Of a stretch of DNA of 64,000 nucleotides, positions 19,740 to 30,949 are shown piece after piece. Every line of letters starts with the position of its first letter. Position 1 is the first letter of the stretch. The notes beneath the pieces were generated by a model. It had not been told where the DNA came from, searched no databases, and saw only the letters and a program-made list of their open reading frames with translations. The position numbers were made by a program, and so were the translations under genes. This stretch comes from Siphonodentalium dalli (Eukaryota > Mollusca > Scaphopoda > Gadilida > Siphonodentaliidae): assembly GCA_032622095.1 (NCBI GenBank), contig CP136063.1, forward strand, positions 280,729,426 through 280,793,425, given 5' to 3'.

Positions 19740-21020
19740 GGTTAGCAGTTTTTGGTAAGGGTACCTACACAATGCTTTATTATTATTGTTAGATACTGAA
19801 AACACAAGGAAACACCTGAGAATACAGTTTATTTTTCGTTTTTCTGATCTGTGGTTACCAATTAAGCATGTTATTGCTTGAGTCTTAATGGTACACAGCA
19901 AGAGTTTGCACCAAACAAGAATAGTGGAATGGGATTGAAAGGCAGTTAACACAGTTATTGAAGAACGGCTAAAAAAAACCTCTGAAATTTTGATAAAAAC
20001 ATGAGAAAGGGGGGGGTGGGTCCCCAAAATTTTGGAGGAAAAAACTATTTTTTTTTGCACAAATGGGGTGGTGGGTCCCTCGGGTCGGAAAAACACTTTT
20101 TGGGCCTTATATGTGCAATTTTTTTCCAGACTCCCCCCTGATTTTAAGACTAAATTTGGCAATCTAAATCTCATAATAATGGACTCATGGTTCCAATCTA
20201 CTTATTTTCAGACAGAGAAAACGTACATATGGTGGTTTTATGGTGTCATAAATAGTATGATATAAAATTTTCTTCCTGATGTGTCAGTGGTGGATCCAGA
20301 AAATTTGAGGGAAAGAGGGTGATCCATAGCATCATCCAATCTGCTTGGGGGAGCAGGAGATGGGTGTCCCCCATGAAAGTTTGTGTATAATAATTTGAAG
20401 ACTATAAGTTTTCCCCTTGGTTTAAACAATATTTAAATTTGAACTAATACAGAACATAATTACATACAATAAATACAAAACATATAATTTTTTTTAGTGT
20501 TCAAAAGAGGATTGGGCAACAAGTTTTCCCCTTGTTCTGGGCCCATTGGAATACAATGGGATACTGATACTAAAATAAGAGTCAAAGTCCACTCACAGCT
20601 TAATAGCTTCGTTTTGAAGCCATGTCTGAGCACTGTTACTGAGTTACAGTAATGCCCTAAATAATTGACCCCTTAACTACAGCAGAATTATCAAAAAAAA
20701 TTACGGATTTAGTCAGAAATATAGCTTGTTGCCATTCATCGGAAAGCACTATTTGATGTCCGCATTAAATGATGCAGCATTTTATGAGCGGGGTAGGTAA
20801 ATGTCCGGGTGGAGAAATGTCTGCTTTTGAAAGTGGGGAAATGTCCGGTGGAGAAATGTCCAGGATTCAGCACCAATGACGAACCTGCACACAGTCAAAG
20901 AAGACTTTTTCGTGAGGGCAAATTTATCTCAGTAATCCATCAGTAAGCCTCGATCAAGATTCATATCAAATTGGGAGGTCAAGCATGAACTTCATTGTAC
21001 CGGTATTAGTCCACAAAGTA
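19740..21020. other. No gene; one G-rich repeat block
   Basis: 20010-20165 is a 'ggggtgggtcc...cggaaaaa...ttttttcc' block related to pieces at 16080-16260, 17220-17300, 55790-55860 and 56135-56220. The rest shows no coding or repeat structure I can support. Confidence 0.45.
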
Positions 21021-21024
21021 TTAA

Positions 21025-21458
21025 AGGTACTCAATCCGATCAGATGCTCCTAAATTACTATTTCTTTGGCTTCGGGAGTAAAAAATATTTTATTCGAGTT
21101 GAGGAACCCACCCATCAAAGCTCAGAGTGATCAGATATTGTGTAATAATATGTGGCCCAGAAACACGTGGTCAAACAGATGTTCTCGGACAAAATTGCAG
21201 ATGAAGATGGATAACTCTAAAATAAAGTGGTAATACAGTCAAATTTCATGTCAAATACTTTAGTGATATAAATACGGCCATATTTTGTTGAACAAAATGT
21301 TGACAAATAACAAGTTTTGGGAAATTTGATACCATAGTTGACAGTGGTTAGCATTATTTTAATGCAATAAATCGATTCTGATAACTAAAGCGTATTTTGA
21401 AGAAATGTTGTTGTTATATATTGATGGTATGGGGACCGTCTGATCGGATTGAGTACCT
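21025..21458. mobile_element. MITE of the AGGTACTCAATC family, 434 bp
   Basis: Perfect TTAA lies on both sides (21021-21024 and 21459-21462). The ends are AGGTACTCAATCCGATCAGA and its complement. The interior has cttcgggagtaaaaaatatt and tcaaagctcagagtgatcag. There is no ORF. It is the same size class as the copy at 54146. Confidence 0.82.
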
Positions 21459-21462
21459 TTAA

Positions 21463-22114
21463 ATAAAAGCTAACAGTTGGGAGATTTCCGACTAATGCAT
21501 ACTAGTTTTAGGTAAATTCTCAAACATTTGAGAAAACTCTTGCCAACTAATTATGTACATATTAAAGCTAAATGTAACGTAGGTAGCAATATACAATTTC
21601 CAGCAATTTTGGCCAATCTGAGAGGGGGTACTGTACATGTACTTGAAATCTGAGCCATTATTGTTGACATATGTCCAAATATGCATATTTCATTTTTGAC
21701 GGAAATGGAAGGTGTATCAAATTTATGTACTTTGCTTTTTCGGACTAATTTGTCGATGAGTTATGCCCCTTGGTCTACACACAGAAAATGCACAAATTAA
21801 CCCTTTTGTTTACCAAAATTTACCATTTTCAACACAGCAGCAATCTTAGCAGACCATGACCGAGCGAATGTCAGTTAATAACCGATACATGTAGTAGAGT
21901 TACCGTATGTTAGAGCTCAGAATTATTCGAAACAGAAAAAAATTATCGTAGAAATTTTCGCAAAATGTAAGGGTAAATAAAACAATTCAGAGGAGAAAAA
22001 TCAAACTATTTTCCTATAACCAAACACACGCAGTTGGCCCCCACCGAATACGAAAATCATGATACGCATAAACATTTCAACATTTTTGAGAACTTTCCCA
22101 GTTTTGTAAAGTAA
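21463..22114. other. No gene seen
   Basis: AT-rich sequence between two MITE copies, with no supported structure. Confidence 0.45.
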
Positions 22115-22118
22115 TTAA

Positions 22119-22400
22119 AGGTACTCAATCCGACAAAAACTCCTCTCAATTACTATTTCAATGGCTTCGGGGGTCAAAAATATTTGATTCGAGTCGAGGA
22201 AGTCATCTATCAAAGCTCAGATTTGTTAGATATCGATTTTAGAAATCTATTATTTTTCATTATCGGGAATACTTTCTGGCCCAGATCTCAGGCAAAATTG
22301 CTTTATTATTACCACTTGATTTTAGAGTTATCCATCCTTGTCTGTTTGAATAGAGTTTTGGTGTACAAATCTCGAGCAGGATACGAAATTGACGGCAATT
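22119..22400. mobile_element. Left part of an AGGTACTCAATC MITE, right end lost
   Basis: TTAA at 22115-22118 is followed by AGGTACTCAATCCGACAAAA and the family body (cttcgggggtcaaaaatatt, gattcgagtcgaggaa). The right terminus is not recognisable, and the sequence runs into the 68-bp satellite at about 22441. Confidence 0.65.
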
Positions 22401-22440
22401 ATTAGTACTCATCTCGAGAACATAACAAATTTCATAAATT

Positions 22441-23640
22441 TTCATTTGTTAGCAGTTTAGCAGCATAGCACCGCTAGAATTGAGTTTGAACATCTCTTTT
22501 TTAATTCATTAGCAGTTTAGCAGCACAGCACCGCTAGAATTGAGTTTGAAAATCTCTTTTTTAATATTTTCATTTCTTAGCAGTTTAGCAGCACAGCACC
22601 GCTAGAATTTAGTTTGAAAATCTCTTTTTTAATATTTTCATTTCTTAGCAGTTTAGCAGCACAGCACCGCTAGAATTGAGTTTGAACGTCTCTTTTTTAA
22701 TATTTACATTTCTTAGCAGTTTAGCAGCACAGCGCCGCTAGAATTGAGTTTGAAAATCTCTTTTTTAATATTTTCATTTCTTAGCAGTTTAGCAGCACAG
22801 CACCGCTAGAATTGAGTTTGAAAATCTCTTTTTTAATATTTTCATTTCTTAGCAGTTTAGCAGCACAGCACCGCTAGAATTGAGTTTGAAAATCTCTTTT
22901 TTAATATTTTCATTTCTTAGCAGTTTAGCAGTACAGCGCCGCTAGAATTGAGTTTGAAAATCTCTTTTTTAATATTTTCATTTCTTAGCAGTTTAGCAGC
23001 ACAGCACCGCTAGAATTGAGTTTGAACGTCTCTTTTTTAATATTTACATTTCTTAGCAGTTTAGCAGCACAGCACCGCTAGAATTGAGTTTGAAAATCTC
23101 TTTTTTAATATTTTCATTTCTTAGCAGTTTAGCAGCACAGCACCGCTAGAATTGAGTTTGAAAATCTCTTTTTTAATATTTTCATTTCTTAGCAGTTTAG
23201 CAGCACAGCACCGCTAGAATTGAGTTTGAAAATATCTTTTTTAATATTTTCATTTCTTAGCAGTTTAGCAGCACAGCACCGCTAGAATTGAGTTTGAACG
23301 TCTCTTTTTTAATATTTACATTTCTTAGCAGTTTAGCAGCACAGCACCGCTAGAATTGAGTTTGAAAATCTCTTTTTTAATATGTTCATTTCTTAGCAGT
23401 TTAGCAGCACAGCACCGCTAGAATTGAGTTTGAAAATCTCTTTTTTAATATTTTCATTTCTTAGCAGTTTAGCAGCACAGCACCGCTAGAATTGAGTTTG
23501 AAAATCTCTTTTTTAATATTTTCATTTTAGGCAGTTTAGCAGCACAGCACCGCTAGAATTGAGTTTGAAACTCTCTTTTTTAATATTTTCATTCGTTAGC
23601 AGTTTAGCAGCATAGCACTGCTAGAATCGAGTTTTAAACT
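22441..23640. repeat. 68-bp satellite, about 18 copies, with higher-order pattern
   Basis: The unit begins cagtttagcagcacagcacc and contains gctagaattgagtttgaaa and ctcttttttaatattttc. Units start at 22453, 22513 (60 bp), then every 68 bp from 22581 to 23600. A variant unit with 'gaacgtctc' and 'tatttacatttc' occurs at 22684, 23024 and 23296, which are 5 and 4 units apart, so blocks of units were copied together. Edge units are the most diverged (catagca). Confidence 0.95.
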
Positions 23641-24640
23641 CCCTTTTTCTCCAGATTTCGCGTTTGGTCATCCATTTTGAATCGGGAAAATGTGTAAACA
23701 AATGTACAGTGCGGAAACCAAAAGACGAAACCGCTTTTCCGGCAATAGATATCTTTGACTTTACTTTGATGTAGCAGTTAGCACCTAAAAATACGAATAC
23801 CCAAAAAAATTTGACCACGTTTCTTGCCATATATGGGAGACCACGTGGATTTCAAAATCTGACCTAGAATCGGGAATTAGCCCCGCCTCGTAATTGGATT
23901 CGGATTCTGAATCCAGATTCCCACCAAATAACGACTCTGCGGGGGTAAGTCGGGCAATATCCGCTTTCATTAGTGTGATAGTGATGTGAATCTCAATTAC
24001 TTTATGTTGCATACAAGATGATCCACATGAGCACTTATTTGCAGCGTAGAGTGGTGGTTGAGAATGAGCATTCTGTTCGTCACGCGCTAATATTACACAT
24101 GTGTCTTACCAATAATTATGAAGCTGGTTTTGTGGGTTAATTTGTGATAAAATAGGATACTGTATCAATGTCTAGAACTGCACATGACCATCTATGTTAG
24201 GAAGAATAAAATATAAATAATAAAATTCGCCCTCCTGCCCCATTTTTCTGGAACAGTCGGATGTAAATCTAGCAATTTATTTATATTGGCATTTTATCTG
24301 GTTTTTTATCTGTAGAAGTAATTCCTTTGTCTATATTTTGAAAACTTTATTAAGTCAGTTAATCGTCAAATTGGAGTCTATCCGTTCTAGTTTCGAACGA
24401 CATTTTGATAGCACTATTAGCAACCACCACGGGCGCTTATATCTTATATCCATTAGTGATTTTTCAAGATCGCGGGTATAGATTTTGGAGAAATTGTCAC
24501 GTGACGTGACTTCCGGTTAGTAACCGTGTGGAGATTGCAAAAAACGCGGAATTGGAAATGAAGCATCGCGATAAAAATGAAACTACTACACAACTTACGA
24601 AGAATTCACATGTGATTTAAATCTATTAATTTCATTTAGA
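23641..24640. other. No gene seen between the satellite and LINE A
   Basis: The sequence is less AT-rich than its surroundings, with palindromic 'gattcggattctgaatccag' near 23897. No splice-bounded or long open frame could be supported on either strand. Confidence 0.45.
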
Positions 24641-24765
24641 CCAATTTCGTTGGTCAGCTTAATGAAAACGAAAACTGAAGAAGTAATGACGATAATCCAG
24701 AAGATCTTGTTTCTGACTGTTCTATCATCGACGACAACGACCTCAATACTTCCAACCACCTGCCT

Positions 24766-25191
24766 GTGGCGTGTCGTATTGCTTTGCCGATTGATAGATC
24801 GAACATATTATCTCATTTTACCAGAATTTCCTTCAACTGGGACAAAATGGATCTACGTGCATACCAGTCTTCACTCGACAACTATCTGTCTGATGTTGTT
24901 CTTATTCTAATTCGGACAAAATCTGATCTTGAATTGTTGTATTCCGAAATCGTCGATGCGATAATGTATGCTTCATTAGCTTCAACGCCAAGGACATCTA
25001 ACCACATGTCAGCTAAACCATTTTGGAATGACAAGTTAAGAGATCTACACAGAGACGTAAAACGACTGCGATCTAGATGGATCGAAGATAATAGACCAAG
25101 CACATGCGATGCGCCTTCGTGTGTCCTATACAAGGACGCGAAACGACGATTCAGACAATACATGTATACGTTCCACTTCACGCGCAAGTAA
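24766..25191 (+). pseudogene. LINE A ORF2, endonuclease end and linker (frame-broken)
   Basis: It codes for MACRIALPIDRSNILSHFTR followed by a linker with AKPFWNDKLRDLHRDVKRL, the typical basic region before RT. The frame ends by a frameshift; the RT continues in the frame of the next entry. An in-frame TGA lies just upstream (about 24679), so the endonuclease end is also damaged. Confidence 0.75.
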
Positions 25192-26686
25192 GCAGAAAGC
25201 GTGCGAAGATCTGGAGTTTTATGCAACCCACGACCAAGTGCGTTTCTGGAAATCATTGAGTTCAGACTCTGCGTCGTCACAAGCAAATGGTCTTACAAAT
25301 ATGATGAACTTCAATGATGTATTTCTCCGTGACCAAACTGACATTATTTCAGCATGGAGGTCGTATTTGGAGTCTCTCTACAAACCAGACGAGCACCATG
25401 ACCTTTATTTCGAACAGTCCATACACATGCGACTTGCATCTTTACTTGACAATTCACACGCAGACTACAACTGTGTCATGCTCTGTGAGAAGATCGGTTC
25501 CGACGAGTTAAACTCGGTGCTGCATGGTCTCAAACGGAAAAAGTCTGGTGGCATCGATCATGTGGTCAAGGAACATCTAGTTCATGGAAGTGAACTACTC
25601 TCGACATTGCTCCTTCGTCTTTTCAATGGTATCTTGGCGTTAGAGTGGATACCACCAGCACTAAAAATTGGAATAATCGTTCCCTTATATAAAGGTTCAC
25701 CGAAGCCCAAGCATATCCCGGATAGCTACAGAGCAATAACTCTTTTGCCGGTGATATACAAAACATTCGAGAGCATCCTCCTAAACAGATTTCTAGGTGA
25801 TAAGTGTCTTGAGGATTTCCCTAACGCACTTCAACACGGATTTCAGAAAAACGTTAGCTGTGTGATGACATCATTTATTCTGCAGGAGTCAATAAGCTAC
25901 GCCGCTGACATGAACTCTCGTGCATATGTGTGCTTTCTTGATAGTCAGAAAGCTTTTGACCGAGTCTGGCATCAAGGCCTCTTGGTGAAACTCAATGAAC
26001 TCGGCTTTAAAGGCAAAATTATACGCATTGTCTCCAATATGCACTATAACTGCACGATTCGAGTGATGTATAATGGCACATTATCAAAACCAGTGGATAT
26101 TCTGCAAGGAACAAGACAAGGGGCAGTGACTTCCCCTTTTTTCTACCTTGTATTTATCAACGACTTGCTAGCGCGTCTCAGTTCAACGAACGAAGGATTG
26201 TTAGTCGGTCATGTTAACTGCACTGCTTCAACAACTGCTGACGATATCGCCTTGATTTCTACATCAAAAGCTGGTCTAGATAATCTCATCGATATATGCA
26301 ACTCATATGCTCGGAATTGGCGATTTATGTTCTCGAACACAAAAAGTTTTGTTGTTGTATTCAACGAGTCGGGGCGTCAACACGAGCGCAGCAACAGAAC
26401 TTGGTCTATCGGAGACCAAACGCTCAAGAACAGTAATACCAGGGCCTCTGATATTTCTGATAAGCTTAGAAAAACATTCTTCGCAATTGCTGGTAGAAAT
26501 ATCACGAAACAATGCACTCCGCCCACTATGACCTCTCTTTTAAAAACTATTGTTCTGCCGAAATGTCTCTATGGGTATGAAATTCTGACAACCTCTACAG
26601 ATTCCAATGTTTACTGCATGGAGAAAGCTTATCGCTCGTGTGTTAAGCATATACAATCTCTCGGACTCTTACTGTTATTTCAATGA
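25109..26686 (+). pseudogene. LINE A reverse transcriptase domain with TADD catalytic box
   Basis: This 525-codon frame holds the RT core: KRKKSGGID (about 142-150), SYRAITLLPVIYKTFES (206-222), FLDSQKAFDRVW (276-287, catalytic D278), GTRQGAVTSPFFYLVFINDL (334-353) and the box TTADDIALIS, where Thr376 stands in place of the usual Tyr of YADD. Both aspartates are kept. The last codons (LGLLLLFQ) end at a frameshift, and the protein continues in the next frame as SLLGLMPLENEI. Confidence 0.85.
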
Positions 26687-27447
26687 GCCTGTTAGGTCTT
26701 ATGCCACTCGAAAACGAAATACACATAAAGAAACTTTCATTCCTCGCTGATCTAATTTACCTTCCAGATGGGCACCAGGAACCACTGCGAATCTTCTTAT
26801 ATAAATTCTTCTTACAGGGCCTCTTCGGACGTGCGACAACAGGGTTTGTGTCCGACATTACACAGTTACTTCGGCAATACAATCTGCACGCGCATCTGGA
26901 TACTTTCGTTGCGACTGGCGAATTTCCTTCTAAATCGGCATGGAAGCACCTCTGCAAATCAACAGTACAGTCACACTATGTTATACAATGGAAAACTGCA
27001 GTGGACCGAGATACATCACTTGATTTGTTTCGCATTGTGCACAATGATCCACTGTCATTTTGGAGTATTTGGACATTGCTGAAAAGGCACCCTGGCGCGT
27101 CTCAAGCTCTGAAAAATCTCTCTCTACTGCTCAACAGAACTACATTTTCTAATGATCGCACGTGTCGCGCTTGTGGTAACGGGATTCAGAATGACATATT
27201 GCACGCCCTTCGTTATTGTACAGCAGCCAATTCACTTGCCCTTCGGAATTCGTTCTGGGAACACATTCTTGATGAGGTTGGTTTCTCGACCTTTCTGTAC
27301 ATAGATTCTAGAGATGATATGTCTCTGTTAGCCCTGCTTCTGGGTGGTGAGTCAATTAACTCACCCGCCGAACTTGACAACAACATAGAAACTATAATTC
27401 TCGACATGGCTAACTTCATTTATGGGATGTGTCATCTGATCCAGTAA
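26683..27447 (+). pseudogene. LINE A C-terminal domain with a CCHC-type zinc motif
   Basis: This 254-codon frame continues the RT ORF after a one-base shift. It has a thumb/connection-like region (KSAWKHLCKSTVQSHYVIQW) and CRACGNGIQNDILHALRYC at about 163-181, the cysteine/histidine motif that ends many LINE ORF2 proteins. A stop at 27445-27447 precedes a short 3' UTR. Confidence 0.8.
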
Positions 27448-27490
27448 CAATTACTTTGTGTAAATAAATTATTGTTTGCGCATAAAACAA

Positions 27491-28030
27491 AATCGCATTC
27501 ACATGGACGGGTCTCTTCAAGATATGACGCATACGATCAGCCACGCAAGGGTTCTGTTTTCATAATGATCTCCATTTGCTGTATAATATATATTTCCATG
27601 TATGTATATATTCTTCTCCTACAAGGAGGTATACAATAAAATGTGTCTCCACCGTGACCACTGCATGATGTTACATAAATTATTCTTAGCGTTATGTCGC
27701 CGGAAAAAAGGCAAATTTGAGGCACATCATGTGTGGTTGCTCCACTACGTGTCACGTACGATTCATATTATTCCCCAATGGGTCTCCATTACCAACCAGC
27801 TTACATGGATGATCGAGGGCGATGTGTTTTATCACACGATCACGCAATCAATTTGTTTTCGAGCAGATTAAATTTTAAATTTAAACAAAAATACATCCTG
27901 GCGTGTCCATAGACTCGTTTGTAATCATTTTAAAGCTACCGTAATAAATGACAGCATGACATCGTGATGTATGTGATAATTTAGTGTTGAATTATAATAT
28001 GCTTATTGTGATTGTCTTGTCTTATCTTGT
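27491..28030. other. No gene seen
   Basis: Sequence between LINE A and an RT relic. Open frames here (for example 27602-27871) show no recognisable domain. Confidence 0.4.
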
Positions 28031-28044
28031 TATATCCCGAATGG

Positions 28045-28435
28045 TCTGTGAAGTGTGAGCGTTCTGCCACATTGAAGCATTGCATGCTAACACTCATACC
28101 GAAAGGTAATACACCAAGGCGTTGTTTGTTTATTTGGCGACCAATATGTCTCCTCAATATAAAGTGTACCAGCAAAAAGACCGAACTATGTGTTACCGAC
28201 ATAATTCAGGAGGATCCGAGTGGTTTCACCCATGGTGGTCAAATTGCAGATAACATTAGATTAATCTCAGATATATTCCAAAATCTGAAATTGTTTTGAG
28301 CCAATATGCGGACAACAGATCTCTGCTGATAGACGGCGAAGCATTGTCACTGGCACGACGTTCGAACTTGTGAATAAATTTCAAGCAATATCTGGGCTAA
28401 AAATAAATTATACGATAAAACAATTAGGGTTGGAA
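28045..28435 (+). pseudogene. Relic of an L1/Tx1-like reverse transcriptase
   Basis: Pieces of an RT can be read in three frames. The first is LTLIPKGNTPRRCLFIWRPI with CLLNIKC and IADNIRLISDIFQ (frame from 28012). The second is SQYADNRSLLIDGEALS (from about 28292), where the YADD box is YADN. The third is FELVNKFQAISGLKINY (from about 28361). The order matches an L1/Tx1-type RT, but the middle is deleted and there are at least two frame changes. It is on the same strand as LINE A but clearly a different family. Confidence 0.7.
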
Positions 28436-28679
28436 TAGACTAGATTTAGACAAACAGTTGGAACAGAGGTCAAGATCGCTGGTAGATAAAATGGCAACAT
28501 AACTATTGTTCGACGTCTGTGTATCACATTCAATATGGAATGAATATACGCTGCACGCAGGGAATAGTCACATCGTAATGTAGCAGTTCTTGGTAGATTT
28601 ACCGTGATTAAATCATTAATTATATCGAAGTTATTGTTTTCTAATAGATGACCACTTCCCTCTGCGAAAAGCAAGTCCT

Positions 28680-28990
28680 GTAAAAAATAATGATGAGAAA
28701 TGATAAAGAATGTAAAAAAAAATGATAAAAAATTGTTAGAATGTAAGAAAAAAATGATAAAAATTGTCAAAGAATGTAAGAACAAAATTATAAAAATTGA
28801 TAAAGAATGTAAGAAAAAAATAATAATAAATTGTTAGATTGTAAGAAAAAATGATTAAATTGTTATAGAATGTAAGAAAAAATTATAAAAAATGATAAAA
28901 ATTGTCTAAGAATGTAAGAAAAATTATAAAGATGATACAAATTGTTAAAGAATGTAAGTAACATTGATAAAAAATGAAGAAGAAAAATTG
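28680..28990. repeat. A-rich minisatellite, 'attgttagaatgtaagaaaa' type
   Basis: About ten degenerate units of 30-35 bp contain 'aaattgtyaaagaatgtaag'. The complementary version lies inside the MITE at 53716-54141 (about 53920-54040), next to the same 'gccaatgcattctc' hairpin, so this block is probably the inside of another, decayed member of that family. Confidence 0.75.
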
Positions 28991-28991
28991 T

Positions 28992-29105
28992 TAGGCCAAT
29001 ACATTCTCTTATATATGCGAGGCGACCCATGGTTGACTCGCATACATAAGATAATGCATTGGCACAGGGTCTTTAATGTTGCGCCAGCGCAGCTCACGTC
29101 ATGGA
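28992..29105. mobile_element. Remnant of the TTAA hairpin MITE
   Basis: The hairpin ggccaatacattctctta / taagataatgcattggca occupies 28993-29066. It is followed by a degraded right terminus (gtcatggaagggaa, 29098-29111) resembling TCATGAAAGGGTTAA. The left end was not found. Confidence 0.55.
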
Positions 29106-29175
29106 AGGGAAATAAATATAACTAACAACATCAGAGCTACACAGATCAACTTTATTACAAAACTGGTTTGTCTGC

Positions 29176-29429
29176 AAGCCTTGAAATAGTGTGCCTGTCA
29201 TTTGCAGAATGAGGTCCCCAGAGGGTGAATTTAGTGATGCTACCCCGCATAGCGGGCTAGCATCACCAAATTTACCCTCTGGGGACCTCATTCTGCTTAC
29301 ACCTCAGCAGAATGAGGTTCCCAGAGGGTGAATTTGGTGATGCTAGCCCGATATACGGGGTAGCATCAATAAATTCACCCTCTGGGGACCTCATTCTGCA
29401 AATGACAGACACACTATTTCAAGGCTTGT
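29176..29429. repeat. Four-arm foldback, A A' A A' order
   Basis: An approximately 60-bp arm (cagaatgaggtccccagagg...) occurs four times in alternating orientation, giving two hairpins side by side. The outer flanks, caagccttgaaatagtgtg and its complement, pair too, so the whole 254 bp also forms one large hairpin. The central spacer is about 14 bp (gcttacacctcagc). Confidence 0.9.
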
Positions 29430-29579
29430 TTGTCTGTTTGACACGGCACACTCATTTCAAACCTGTATAAAAGGCCGCTAAGGCCACTTGTACCCCGAAT
29501 AAAGCTTTATTTGACCGATGGCCTGTTATAACAATCATTGAGTCAAACGTTTTCGTCCAACAGCCTATGAAGTTAGCAT

Positions 29580-30370
29580 ATTTTAATAGATACCAGAATA
29601 ATAATCGGCAAACTCTAAGTCGAAAAAAGGGGCATAACTCCGCCAGAAATGGTTAGACCTAACCCAAGTTAGATTTTTACCTATATTTGCATGTGTTTAA
29701 TACACGTACTAAATTTGAAAGCTTTCGGATCATCATAACTTGAGTTATAATCCGGACAACAAAAGAATCAGCAAACTGTAAGTTGAAAAGTAAGGTGCAT
29801 AGCTCTGCCAGAAATGGTAGGATCGGATCCAAATTCGAATTTGATCGGGACTTTCTCATACGAATGTCACATAGTTTCATCAAATTATGTCCAACACTAT
29901 TCAAGTTAACATCCAGACAACAAAATAGTTGGCAAACTTAATATCCAGACAACAAAATAATCGCCAAAATATTGAATCGAAAAAGGGGCATATCTCCGTC
30001 AGAAATTGTCGGACCGGATCAAAAATTCAAAGTTGACTTTTTTATTGTAGTTAATCCACACACTAAATATGAACGGTATTGGATAATCATAATATGAACG
30101 GTATTGGATAATCATAATATGAACGGTATTGGATAATCATAATTTGAACGGTATTGGATAATCATAATATGAACGGTATTGGATAATCATAATATGAACG
30201 GTATTGGATAATCATAATATGAACGGTATTGGATAATCATAATTTGAACGGTATTGGATAATCATAATTTCAGTTATCATCCGGACAACAACATAATCAA
30301 CAATTTCTAAGTCGAAAAGGGAACCGGATCCAAATTCTAACTTGATCGGGACTTTCTTATATGAAGGCAC
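29580..30370. repeat. Tandem copies of the 'ggggcataactccg' repeat
   Basis: Units of about 165-190 bp start near 29623, 29790 and 29980, each with 'ggcatanctccgycagaaatkgt', 'ggatcatcataact' and 'tatmatccggacaacaaaa'. A 25-bp minisatellite has expanded inside the third. Confidence 0.75.
30071..30270. repeat. 25-bp minisatellite, 8 copies
   Basis: gaacggtattggataatcat + aatat repeats at 30071, 30096, 30121, 30146, 30171, 30196, 30221 and 30246. The only variation is a/t in 'aatwt' of three units, so the expansion is recent. Confidence 0.95.
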
Positions 30371-30389
30371 GAACCAGGCGACGTGGGTA

Positions 30390-30850
30390 GGGTGTCCCAC
30401 CCACCCCCCCCCCAACTTTGGTTAAAATTTCAATAGTTGGAAATTTCACACCTAATACAACATTATTTGGAAATTTCACACCACCAATAGGTTGAAATTG
30501 TTCTTATAGTTTGATTTTCGGCCAATTTCTTATTGGGAATTTGTCGTTTTCATACCAACATTTGCATATTTTCCTACTTTCGGTCAAAATTTGAATGAAA
30601 TGGCCATCAGTTCGAATTTTCCAACCTTTTAAGGGGGCGTGAGGTTGGAAATTCCCAACACTTGGAAAGCTTGTGTGCTGGTCCCCCACCCGTATGAGGA
30701 ACAGCTAATTAATTTAAGAAAACAATATTTTCCTAATTTCGGTTAGTTTTCCAACCTTAGTGCTCGGTGTCAGGTTGGAAATTTCCAACACTTGGAAAGT
30801 TTGATGCCAGTCTAGGTGTTTGGATTTAGCGATTTTCAAGGTTCAGATTT
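30390..30850. repeat. Degenerate 'ggttggaaatttccaac' repeats
   Basis: Several copies of 'ggttggaaattyccaacact' and 'ttggaaatttcacacc' lie between 30420 and 30810. Each carries a small inverted core (ggaaatttcc). No coding signal. Confidence 0.55.
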
Positions 30851-30949
30851 AATAATTTCTCACACCGGGCGGACGGAACCATGGTCGGCCCGGTGTGTCC
30901 TCGTATAACATTTATCGCGGCGATGTCTATTCCAATCGGCGACAAAGAT

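Larger units (their letters stand above)
24660..27490 (+). mobile_element. LINE A: 5'-truncated non-LTR retrotransposon (CR1/Jockey-like)
   Basis: The sequence contains the end of an apurinic endonuclease domain (NTSNHLPVACRI near 24750, corresponding to the usual SDHLPV), the linker, a full RT domain, and a C-terminal region with a C-x2-C...H...C motif (CRACGNGIQNDILHALRYC). An AATAAA is at 27463. The 5' part of ORF2 and any ORF1 are absent. Two frame changes (near 25190 and 26683) break the ORF, so this copy is dead. Assignment to the CR1/Jockey side of the LINE tree rests on motif style (SYRAITLLPV...) and is not firm. Confidence 0.85.

Noticed and set aside
22441-23640. CRISPR-like array
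   Set aside because: The whole 68-bp unit is conserved, with no unique spacers, and the genome is eukaryotic.
24650-24910. 86-codon frame at the start of LINE A
   Set aside because: Out of frame with the endonuclease end (NTSNHLPV) that clearly belongs to the element.
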